DNA from: Adlercreutzia rubneri
GTDB taxonomy: Bacteria; Actinomycetota; Coriobacteriia; Coriobacteriales; Eggerthellaceae
Assembly (NCBI RefSeq): GCF_009755265.1
Contig: NZ_WPOO01000013.1
Coordinates: 1 to 64,000 of the forward strand
Direction of reading: 5' to 3'
Length of the DNA stretch: 64,000 nt
A program made the translations under genes and the position numbers. Shown here one piece after another: positions 34,200-42,066 of the stretch. The notes beneath the pieces were generated by a model, which was not told the origin of the DNA, searched no databases, and saw only the letters and a list, made by a program, of their open reading frames with translations. Within the stretch, counting starts at the first letter, position 1; the number at the start of each line of letters is the position of its first letter.

Positions 34200-36773
34200 C
34201 TATTGCGACAGCTTGGCTACGACGCGTTCCAGGGCGTGGACGTCGATGGGCTTGGCGACATGGGCGTTCATGCCGCAGGCGAGGGCCTGGCGCTCGTCCT
34301 CGGCGAAGGCGTTGGCCGTCATGGCGATGATGGGGATGGTGCCGGCGTCGGGGCGATCCATCGCGCGGATGGCCCGGGCGGCGTCGTGGCCGTTCATGAC
34401 GGGCATCTGCACGTCCATGAAGATCATGTCGAAGGTGCCCGGGGCGCTCATCCCGAACTTCGCCACGGCCTCCTCGCCGTTGGCGGCCACCTCGCAGGTG
34501 GCGTCGTGGATGTTCAGGATGGCGGTGATGACCTCCGCGTTCAGGGCGTTGTCCTCCGCCACGAGGACGTGCTTGTGCGCCAGGGCGTTCCCGTCGGCCC
34601 CGCTCGCGTCGCCGGCTCGCTTTCCGCCGTCGCCCTCGGTGCCGTCCGACTCGTCGCCGGCCGGCGGGAAGTCCAGATCGACGATGAAGGTGCTGCCCGT
34701 CCCCAGCTCGCTTTCCACGGAGATGGTGCCTCCCGTAAGATCGACGAGGTTCTTCGTGATGGCCATGCCGAGGCCCGTTCCCTGAACCTTGTTGGTGAGG
34801 CTCGACTCCTCGCGGGTGAACGAATCGAAGATGGTGGCGAGGTAGTCCTTCGACATGCCGATGCCGTCGTCGCGGACGATGATGCGCAGGTGCTGCAGCT
34901 CGCCGTGGCGCTTGGCGGAGCCGTCGACGCGGAAGAGGATGTGGCCGCCCTCGGGCGTGTACTTCATGGCGTTGGAGAGCAGGTTCATGAGGATCTGGCG
35001 CAGCCGCCCCTCGTCGCCGACGAGCCGGTCGTGCTCGACCTTGTCCACTTCCACGGTGAACACTTGGTTTTTGGCGTCGGTCTGCTGGCGCATCATGGCC
35101 TCGACGGACTCCACGGTGCCGGAGAGGGCGAAGGCGCTTGCTTCCAGGGTGGTCTTGCCGGCCTCGATCTTCGACATGTCCAGCACGTCGTTGATGAGCC
35201 CCAAAAGATGCTGGCCGGAGGTGGCGATCTTGCGGTTGTAGTCGCGCACATGGGCGGGGTTGTCGGCCTCGCGGTCGATGAGCGTGGAGAAGCCCAGGAT
35301 GGCGTTCATGGGCGTGCGGATGTCGTGGCTCATGGAGGAGAGGAACGAGCTTTTGGCGCGGTTGGCGTCCTCGGCGGCGGTGGCGGCGCGCTCGAGGCGG
35401 GCGCGGATCTCGTGGTCGGCGGTGACGTCGGTGAGCGAGAAGATGGTCTTCTCGCGCTCGGCGAGCATCACGGGCCGCGCCGTCATGCGCAGCCACTGGG
35501 AGCGGCCCAGCGCCGGGTTGTCCGCCTCGAATTCCCAGGTGCGCGCCTTATCGCCGGCGCCGGAGTGCACGATGGCGGCCACGTTGGCGTAGGCCTCGTT
35601 GGGCGACAGCTCGTTGGGGACGAAGAAGTCACGGGCCGGAATGCCGAGGATGTCCTGGGTGTTCTCGAAGACGGCCTCGATGAGGCGCTCCTTGCGATCG
35701 ACGATGAAGATGGCGGTGTCGATGTTGGCGCCGATGGCCGAGTACACGCTCTGGATGTACTGCTCGTAGCGGTGCTCGCGGCGGCGCCGGTACACCATGA
35801 GGGCCACCATGGCCGCCGCCGCCACGGCCACGGCCACGGCGAGCACGGCCACCATCTGGTTGGTGATGCCGACGATCTGCGTGCCGTCGGATTCCACCAC
35901 CGAAAGCGGCAGGATGGTCACGAGCGACCAGCCGCTTTTGGCGCTAATGGGGGTGTAGAAGACGAACTGGTCGGCGCCGTCGAGGGTCATGACGAGGCTG
36001 CCGGAGGTATCGGAGGCGATGCCGGCGAGCAACGAGGAGACCTGGGACGAGTCGGCGTTGTCGTTGATGAGGGCCGAAAGGCTGCCCTGGACCGCCTCGT
36101 CGGCGCCGCGGTTGGCGTCGAGCACGATGGTGCCGGAGGAGTCGACGACGAAGGTGGCGCCGGCGCTGGAATAGGCGGTGCCGTAGGAGTTCTGCAGCTC
36201 GTCGGCGGGGTAGGAGACGTAGACGGCGCCGAGGACGTCGCCGGGATCCGCGGGTGTGGCGGTCGTCCCGGGGCCGGCGGTGACGGGGGCGTCGACGATG
36301 GGGGCGTAGAAGAGGATGCGGCGTTCGCCGCCGTGGCCGAGATACATTTCCGAGGAACCGGTCTCGCCGGCCATGGCCGGGCCGAACAGCTCGTCTTCCA
36401 AGGCCGGATCGTACAGGTCGGTCTCGCTCGAGGAGCACCAGGTGCTGCCGTCCTTGGAACGAATCCAGGCGGCGGCGGCCTCGTGGGTGGAGATGAAGTC
36501 CTTCACCTGGTCGCGGGCCTCTTGCGGGGTGACGTCGGCGATGAAGTGAGCGAGGCTTTTCACGGAGTTCTGATCGGAGGCGAGGCATTCGTCCAGGTAG
36601 TGGGCGCGGGCCGTGGCCAGCTCCATGACCGAGGTGGTCGTGGTGTTGCGCACGAGGGACTGGATCTGCCCCAGGTAGAACAGGTTCACCGTGATGGCGA
36701 CGGCGGCGAAGACGGCCACGATGACCAGGCCTGCGGCCATGATCTTGCGGCTGTCGACTTTGACGGCGTGCAC
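34200..36773 (-). CDS. Hybrid sensor histidine kinase/response regulator
   Basis: This 857-residue membrane sensor is built as follows: N-terminal helix (~12-35), extracellular Cache-like domain (~40-285), second helix (~290-325), PAS (~340-455), then HisKA with SMSHDIRTPMNAILGF (phospho-His at about residue 483). HATPase_c follows, with LLSNAMKYTPEG, DDGIGM and GTGLGMAI. A receiver domain (~730-850) has phospho-Asp in FMDVQMPVMNG at about residue 787. There is no DNA-binding domain, so output must pass to an unlinked phosphotransfer protein or regulator. The start is GTG with GGGGAGG upstream. The signal is unknown; Cache domains usually bind small metabolites. Confidence 0.92.
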   Translation of the reverse strand: MHAVKVDSRKIMAAGLVIVAVFAAVAITVNLFYLGQIQSLVRNTTTTSVMELATARAHYLDECLASDQNSVKSLAHFIADVTPQEARDQVKDFISTHEAAAAWIRSKDGSTWCSSSETDLYDPALEDELFGPAMAGETGSSEMYLGHGGERRILFYAPIVDAPVTAGPGTTATPADPGDVLGAVYVSYPADELQNSYGTAYSSAGATFVVDSSGTIVLDANRGADEAVQGSLSALINDNADSSQVSSLLAGIASDTSGSLVMTLDGADQFVFYTPISAKSGWSLVTILPLSVVESDGTQIVGITNQMVAVLAVAVAVAAAAMVALMVYRRRREHRYEQYIQSVYSAIGANIDTAIFIVDRKERLIEAVFENTQDILGIPARDFFVPNELSPNEAYANVAAIVHSGAGDKARTWEFEADNPALGRSQWLRMTARPVMLAEREKTIFSLTDVTADHEIRARLERAATAAEDANRAKSSFLSSMSHDIRTPMNAILGFSTLIDREADNPAHVRDYNRKIATSGQHLLGLINDVLDMSKIEAGKTTLEASAFALSGTVESVEAMMRQQTDAKNQVFTVEVDKVEHDRLVGDEGRLRQILMNLLSNAMKYTPEGGHILFRVDGSAKRHGELQHLRIIVRDDGIGMSKDYLATIFDSFTREESSLTNKVQGTGLGMAITKNLVDLTGGTISVESELGTGSTFIVDLDFPPAGDESDGTEGDGGKRAGDASGADGNALAHKHVLVAEDNALNAEVITAILNIHDATCEVAANGEEAVAKFGMSAPGTFDMIFMDVQMPVMNGHDAARAIRAMDRPDAGTIPIIAMTANAFAEDERQALACGMNAHVAKPIDVHALERVVAKLSQ

Positions 36774-36886
36774 GGCCTCCCCTTTCTGCTCTCAATGACA
36801 CCTCAGTATAAGGCTATAATGCCGCAATTGTGGCGAGATTCGCTATTAACCCCTGTCAATAGGGGGGGCGAGCGTGCCGCCCCGCC

Positions 36887-37882
36887 TTAGGACTCGATGG
36901 CGCGGATGGCGTCGGGAAGGTAGGTGATGAGGTCCTCGGCGGCGACGCAGATGTCGGTGAGGGCGGCCGCGGCGGTCCGGCCCGCCTCGGCGTGCAGGGC
37001 GCAGCCGAGGGCCGCGGCGTCGCGGGGGGAAAGTCCCTGGGCGAGCAGGGCGCCGACGATGCCCGCGAGCACGTCGCCCGTGCCGGCCTTGGCGAGCGCG
37101 GACGTGCCCCGGTCCATGACCTCCGCGGTGCCGTCGGGCGAGGCGATGAAGGTCACGGGGCCTTTGAGGGCCACGACGGCGCCGTAGGCCTCGGCGAGCG
37201 CGCAGGCCAGGGCCGCAGGCGCGGGGTCGGCTTCGGCTAGCGTGGCGCGGCTTGCGGGGGAGAGGGCGCCCGCGGCCTCCGCGAGGGGGCTGCGCGTTCC
37301 GCGGGCGGCCGCGTCATCGGCCTCTTCCAGGGCCTCCCGGACGCCTTGGGCCAGCCGCGTCGCCTCGCCGCCGTGGGGCGTGAGCAGTGTCGAGCGCCCG
37401 GCGGCGGCCCGCTCGCGGGCCAGGCGCAGGCCGGTGGCGTTGGCGAGAAGCCCGAGGGCGCCCCCGTCGATGAGCAGAGGGGCCTCCCAGCCCCGCACCG
37501 TCTCCATGAGAAGCGAGGTGAGGGAGGTTTCCGCCGCGTCGAAGCCGCAGCCGATGACGCAGGCCGTCGGGTGGCCCGGCCGGGGCGCCGGCGCCTTGGC
37601 CGGCTTCCACGCTCTCCAGTCGCGCACCACCAAAGACGGCCGCCAGCCGCGCACGGTGATCATCGATTTCCCGGCGCAGAACACCTCGGTGTAGCCGGCC
37701 CCGCCACGCTCGCCGGCCGCAGCCGCCAGGCAGGCCGCGCCGGGGTAGGCGGCCGATCCGACCACGAGGCTCAAGTGCCCGCGGGTGTACTTGTTGGCAT
37801 CGGCGGCCGGATGCGGCAGCAGACAGGCCAGCTCGGCATTGCCCCGGCCGGGGGCCACTTTCAGATCCTCTGCGTCTTCCAT
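36887..37882 (-). CDS. nnrD: ADP-dependent NAD(P)H-hydrate dehydratase
   Basis: This 331-residue ribokinase-fold enzyme repairs hydrated NAD(P)H. Motifs include GHLSLVVGSAAYPGAACLAA near the N-terminus, ETVRGWEAPLLIDGGAL, LLTPHGGEATRLA and the catalytic region SALAKAGTGDVLAGIVGALL. The epimerase (NnrE) half often fused to it is absent, so epimerisation must be done elsewhere or spontaneously. ATG 37882 is preferred, with GGAAGGTG about 8 bases upstream; a longer frame to 37945 lacks support. Some Ala-rich stretches (~215-255) are unusual insertions. Confidence 0.88.
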   Translation of the reverse strand: MEDAEDLKVAPGRGNAELACLLPHPAADANKYTRGHLSLVVGSAAYPGAACLAAAAGERGGAGYTEVFCAGKSMITVRGWRPSLVVRDWRAWKPAKAPAPRPGHPTACVIGCGFDAAETSLTSLLMETVRGWEAPLLIDGGALGLLANATGLRLARERAAAGRSTLLTPHGGEATRLAQGVREALEEADDAAARGTRSPLAEAAGALSPASRATLAEADPAPAALACALAEAYGAVVALKGPVTFIASPDGTAEVMDRGTSALAKAGTGDVLAGIVGALLAQGLSPRDAAALGCALHAEAGRTAAAALTDICVAAEDLITYLPDAIRAIES

Positions 37883-38066
37883 CTCTTCCACACCTTCCAA
37901 ATAATGAGCGAAACCCTCATGAAACGCAGCGCCAACGCAGCGCAATCCTGTCGGAAACGGGACGGCCGTGCGGCGTAATTCTCATGTTCCCGCTTCTAGA
38001 ATGAATATCGTCACCGTAGCACACTGCGATGGCGGATAGCCAAAGGGTTAAGGAGTTGTGATTATC

Positions 38067-38603
38067 ATGGACATCAAGGTAGGACGCAACTGGGGCCTGT
38101 TCGCCGCGGGCATCGCCCTGGTCATCATCGGATTCGTGCTGCTCATGGTGCCGGGGCTCACGCTGGTGAGCATCGCTGTCATTGCCGGCTGCATGTTTCT
38201 GGCCGCGGGCATCGTGGATGCCTACGCTTACTTTAAGTACCGCGAGGCCGAGGGGCTGTCCGGCTGGGCGCTCGCCTACGCCGTCTGCGACATTATCTTG
38301 GGCGTGCTGTTCATCGTGCATCCCATAGCGTCGGCTGTGGTGATTCCCTGGGTCATGGGCATCTTCGTGGTGGCCTACGGCATCTTCGAGATTGTGGCGG
38401 CCGTCCGCTTCCACGATGCGCTTCCCGGCTGGGGCTGGGTGCTGTTCGCCGGCATCGTGTCGCTGTTCTGCGGCATCGCCTTCTTCCTGTGGCCGGGCAC
38501 CTTCGCGCTGTTCTTGGGCTTCTTCCTCATGGCCCGCGGCGTGCAGATGGCCGTCTACGGCGTGTCGCTGCCCCAGGCGACCATCGTGGCCCACACCCAC
38601 TAG
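38067..38603 (+). CDS. HdeD-family (DUF308) membrane protein
   Basis: This 178-residue protein is composed of six membrane helices in three repeated pairs. Each pair holds a DUF308-like stretch (GIALVIIGFVLLMVPGLTL, DIILGVLFIVHPIASAVVIP, IVSLFCGIAFFLWPGTFALF). HdeD homologues are associated with acid resistance in E. coli; function in Gram-positives is unknown. ATG 38067 lies 11 bases after AAGGAG; GTG 38058 is too close. It is monocistronic. Confidence 0.85.
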   Translation: MDIKVGRNWGLFAAGIALVIIGFVLLMVPGLTLVSIAVIAGCMFLAAGIVDAYAYFKYREAEGLSGWALAYAVCDIILGVLFIVHPIASAVVIPWVMGIFVVAYGIFEIVAAVRFHDALPGWGWVLFAGIVSLFCGIAFFLWPGTFALFLGFFLMARGVQMAVYGVSLPQATIVAHTH

Positions 38604-38712
38604 GAAGTGCGCACGCTCGGGAGGAGTTGCGCTCTGAGGAAGCGACGCCCGCTAGGCGAGGAGTTGGCGGCACTACGGCCGCGCCAGTGATACCATAGGC
38701 GCGAAGAGATTC

Positions 38713-38738
38713 GAGGCCCGGAAACGCTTCCGGGCCTC
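38713..38738. terminator. Hairpin terminator upstream of ligA
   Basis: Perfect 11-bp arms GAGGCCCGGAA and TTCCGGGCCTC enclose ACGC, followed by TTCAT. It is 110 bases after the HdeD-like gene and 22 bases before ligA. Confidence 0.7.
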
Positions 38739-38760
38739 TTCATGCGGAAAGCGAGGAATC

Positions 38761-40872
38761 ATGGCGGAGCAGGGCAATCTGTTCGAAGGACAGGATCCGG
38801 CGGCGCGGGCCGAGGCGCTCAGGCGCGAGATCGAGCACCACAGCTACCAGTACTACGCCCTGGACGCGCCCACCATTTCGGACGCGGCCTTCGACTCGCT
38901 CATGCGGGAACTGCGCGAGATAGAGGCGGCGCACCCGGAGCTGGTGACGGCCTCCTCGCCCACCCAGCGGGTCGGCGGCTACGTGGGCGAGCAGTTCGCA
39001 CCCGTCGTGCACGAGCGGCGCATGTACTCGCTCGACAACGCCATGGACTTGGACGAGCTTGACGAGTGGATGGAACGCACCGCCGAGGCCTGCGGAGGGG
39101 CGCTTCCGCCTTTGTGCTGCGAGCTGAAGATCGACGGCAGCTCCATCGCGCTCACCTACGAGGACGGCGTGCTCGTGCGAGCGGCCACCCGCGGCGACGG
39201 CACCACCGGCGAGGACGTGACCGTGAACATGCGCACCGTGCGCGACGTGCCCTTGCGCCTGCGCGACGAGGCGCGCGGTGCCATCGCGCCGGGGGTGGAG
39301 ACGCTGGAGCTGCGCGGCGAGGTGTACATGCCGAAGAAGAGCTTCGAGGCCTTGAACGCCGCCGCCGAGGAGGAGGGCCGCGCCCCCTTCGCGAACCCGC
39401 GCAACGCCGCCGCCGGCTCGCTGCGCCAGAAGGACCCGGCCGTGACGAAGATGCGCGACCTCTCTACCTTTATGTACGCCATCGCCGATGACGCCGCCTT
39501 GGAGGTGGAGGGCCAGTGGGAGCTTCTGCAGTGGCTGCGGAAGGCCGGCTTCCACGTGAACCCGGACGTGCGGCTGTGCACCACGGCCGAGGAAGTGCGC
39601 GGCTTCTGTCGTGAGTGCCTGGATCGGCGCGAGTCGCTGCCCTACGAGATCGACGGCGTGGTGGTGAAGGTGAACGACTTCGCCCGCCAGCGTGCTATGG
39701 GGTTCACCGCCCGGGCGCCGCGCTGGGCCATCGCGTTCAAGTTCCCGCCCGAGGAGAAGACGACGCTTCTGCGCGACATCACCGTGCAGGTGGGGCGCAC
39801 CGGCGCGCTCACGCCGGTGGCGGAGCTTACGCCCGTGGTGGTGGCTGGTTCCACGGTGGCCCGGGCGACGCTGCACAACCTGGATGAGGTACACCGCAAG
39901 GACGTGCGCGTGGGCGACACGGTCATCGTGCGGAAGGCGGGCGACGTGATCCCCGAGGTGCTGGGGCCGGTGCTTTCCCTGCGCAGCCCCGAGGCGCGCA
40001 TCTGGGAGATGCCGAGCGTATGCCCGAGCTGCGGCAGCTCCGTGGTGCGCGACCCGGGCGAGGTGGCGTTCCGCTGCATCTCCATCGACTGCCCGGCCCA
40101 GGCGCTGGAGCGGCTTCTGCATTGGGCGAGCCGCGGGGCGCTGGACATCGACGGCATGGGGGAGGAGATCGTCTCGCGGCTCGTGGAGAGCGGGCGCGTG
40201 GCGGACGTGGCCGACTACTACTCGCTTTCCGAAGAAGAGCTGGCGAGCTTGGACATGGGCCGCGTGAAGGCCGACGGGGAGCCGGTGCGCCTCGGGCACA
40301 CGGTGGCGAAGAAGCTCGTGGCGGCCATCGAGGCGTCGAAGGGCCGCTCGTTTGCGCGCGTGCTGTTCGGGCTGGGCATCCGGCACGTGGGTAAGACCAC
40401 GGCCGAGGCCATTGCGGCGGCCTATCCCTCCATGGACGCGCTCGCGGCGGCCGGGGAGGACGAGCTGGCGGGCGTCTACGGCGTGGGGCCGAAGGTGGCC
40501 CACGGGATGTGGCTGTTCTTCCGCACGCCGGACAACGTGTCGGTCATCGAGCGGTTGCGCGCGGCCGGCGTGACCATGGCCGATGAGGCCGTCGCTGTCG
40601 GCGAGGAGGTGCCCCAGGTGCTGGCGGGCCTTACCTTCGTGCTGACGGGGATGCTTGCGCACTCGGGCATGACCCGCGACGAGGCCGGGGCGCGCCTGAA
40701 GGCCATGGGGGCCAAGGTGTCGGGGTCGGTGTCGAAGAAGACGAGCTTCGTCGTGGCGGGGGAGAACGCGGGCTCGAAGTACGACAAGGCGGTGGCGTTG
40801 GACGTGCCCGTGCTGGACGAGGCGCAGCTATTGAACCTGCTGGAGACCGGGGAGGTTCCGCGCGAGGTGTAG
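38761..40872 (+). CDS. ligA: NAD-dependent DNA ligase
   Basis: This 703-residue replicative ligase seals nicks using NAD. Domain Ia (YYALDAPTISDAAFD) binds NMN. The adenylated Lys is in CELKIDGSS at about residue 123. The OB fold (VQVGRTGALTPVAELTPV), four-Cys zinc finger (CPSCGSS and CISIDCPAQ), HhH bundle (~480-600) and C-terminal BRCT (~620-695, GLTFVLTGMLAHSGMTRDEA) follow in the standard order. SD GCGAGGA lies upstream. No associated gatCAB genes are seen here. Confidence 0.97.
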   Translation: MAEQGNLFEGQDPAARAEALRREIEHHSYQYYALDAPTISDAAFDSLMRELREIEAAHPELVTASSPTQRVGGYVGEQFAPVVHERRMYSLDNAMDLDELDEWMERTAEACGGALPPLCCELKIDGSSIALTYEDGVLVRAATRGDGTTGEDVTVNMRTVRDVPLRLRDEARGAIAPGVETLELRGEVYMPKKSFEALNAAAEEEGRAPFANPRNAAAGSLRQKDPAVTKMRDLSTFMYAIADDAALEVEGQWELLQWLRKAGFHVNPDVRLCTTAEEVRGFCRECLDRRESLPYEIDGVVVKVNDFARQRAMGFTARAPRWAIAFKFPPEEKTTLLRDITVQVGRTGALTPVAELTPVVVAGSTVARATLHNLDEVHRKDVRVGDTVIVRKAGDVIPEVLGPVLSLRSPEARIWEMPSVCPSCGSSVVRDPGEVAFRCISIDCPAQALERLLHWASRGALDIDGMGEEIVSRLVESGRVADVADYYSLSEEELASLDMGRVKADGEPVRLGHTVAKKLVAAIEASKGRSFARVLFGLGIRHVGKTTAEAIAAAYPSMDALAAAGEDELAGVYGVGPKVAHGMWLFFRTPDNVSVIERLRAAGVTMADEAVAVGEEVPQVLAGLTFVLTGMLAHSGMTRDEAGARLKAMGAKVSGSVSKKTSFVVAGENAGSKYDKAVALDVPVLDEAQLLNLLETGEVPREV

Positions 40873-40888
40873 GTGCGGGGCTTCCGGG

Positions 40889-41030
40889 GGCGGAGCCGCG
40901 GGGTACTGCTCAGTCGCTCAGACAGTCCTCGATGGTATCGAAGGCGTCGGGCGATCCTCGTCCCACGCCCTTTGCGCCTTCGATACCATCTGCGGAACTC
41001 GCTTTGTGAGCAGCACCCCGCGTCTCCGCC
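40889..41030. repeat. Composite palindromic element, copy 2
   Basis: Outer arms 40889-40912 and 41007-41030 pair at 22 of 24 positions. The inner arms GATGGTATCGAAGGCG (40931-40946) and CGCCTTCGATACCATC (40975-40990) are a perfect 16-bp stem, with a further GGGCG/CGCCC pair inside. The unpaired strands TCGCTCAGACAGTCCTCG and CTGCGGAACTCGCT match copy 1. It starts 17 bases after the ligA stop. The remaining ~160 bases to the next gene show nothing else clear. Confidence 0.85.
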
Positions 41031-41189
41031 GGACCCAACTTCTCTTCTAACTTCCTTTGTCATGAATGGGGAAGGCGTGGAGGGGGCGTGGGGGTTCGGT
41101 TTAGTTCTCGCGCACGGGGCGTGAACTGAAGGCGGGCAAGTTGTGGAGGGGGTTGGCGGGCGCGTCTTCCTCCTTTAGGCTTCGGCCCC

Positions 41190-41765
41190 ATGGTTATGTT
41201 CAAAGCGCACACCAAGGCCGCGGGGATGATTGTCGCGGCTGCTCTTCTGGCGGCGTTGTGCACCGCCTTCTCCCATCCTGCGGCCTATGCGTCCGAGGTG
41301 GAAAGTCCCTTTACGAAGACTCAGGACTTCGCCCGCGAGATAAAAGAGTACGTGGGTGATGTGGCCGACGAGGCGGCCGCCCAAGCTGAGGCTGAGGCTC
41401 TCGAGGGCCGGCGGCAGTCGGTCGTCGCCGAGGCTGATGCGCAGCTCGGGGTGCCGTACTCCTACGGCGGCACGACCCCTTCGGGTTTCGATTGCTCCGG
41501 GTTCACCCGCTGGGTATTCTCCCACGCTCTCGGTCGCGAGCTGCCGCGCACGGCTGCCGAGCAGAGCGCGCTGGGCGTCGGGGTCTCGCTGGATGAGCTG
41601 GTGCCCGGCGACCTTCTGTTCTGGGGGTCGGGCTCGGGCGTCTACCACGTGGGCATCTACGCCGGCGACGGCGAGTACATCCACGCCTCCACGGGCGGCG
41701 GCCGCGTCATGCGCGCCACCTTCGACTACTTCGCCCCCGACTTCGCCAAGCGCGTCATCGAGTAA
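41190..41765 (+). CDS. Secreted NlpC/P60 endopeptidase
   Basis: This 191-residue wall hydrolase has a signal peptide (residues ~1-34, HPAAYA cleavage site). A short helical spacer (~40-75) and an NlpC/P60 domain (~78-191) follow. The predicted triad is Cys102 (GFDCSGFTRW), His153 (VYHVGIYAG) and His165 (YIHAS). Members cut peptide stems of peptidoglycan. ATG 41190 has no convincing Shine-Dalgarno; ATG 41196 is an alternative. The C-terminal end (PDFAKRV) is shared with the larger NlpC/P60 protein encoded just downstream, indicating related catalytic domains. Confidence 0.87.
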   Translation: MVMFKAHTKAAGMIVAAALLAALCTAFSHPAAYASEVESPFTKTQDFAREIKEYVGDVADEAAAQAEAEALEGRRQSVVAEADAQLGVPYSYGGTTPSGFDCSGFTRWVFSHALGRELPRTAAEQSALGVGVSLDELVPGDLLFWGSGSGVYHVGIYAGDGEYIHASTGGGRVMRATFDYFAPDFAKRVIE

Positions 41766-41956
41766 AGATGACTCCGCTTATCAGCGAAAACGGCCATCGG
41801 GCAGGGGTTATTCAAAAACTATATTTGTTGCCTTTGCGAGGATGCCGTGCGAATTCTGCGATAAAATGCCAGTTCAGAAACGGTGGAGGCGTCTTACTTG
41901 CCAAATGATCTGCTGATTTACCCACTCAACATCTGTCAATAAGTGCAAATTACCTG

Positions 41957-41985
41957 TTGGACAGCCCTTCTCTTCACGTTATAAT
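41957..41985 (+). promoter_or_regulatory. Strong sigma-A-type promoter
   Basis: TTGGAC (41957-41962) and TATAAT (41980-41985) are separated by 17 bases and lie about 80 bases before the ATG of the dual-domain hydrolase gene. The ~300-base gap 41766-42066 holds nothing else recognisable apart from small hairpins near 41995 and 42020. Confidence 0.8.
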
Positions 41986-42066
41986 GCAAGCTTCCAGGCA
42001 TTTTATTGCCCTGGTTTTGCGCACCCAAATGCGCAAACGCGAAACGACGACGATAGAGGAGGCACG

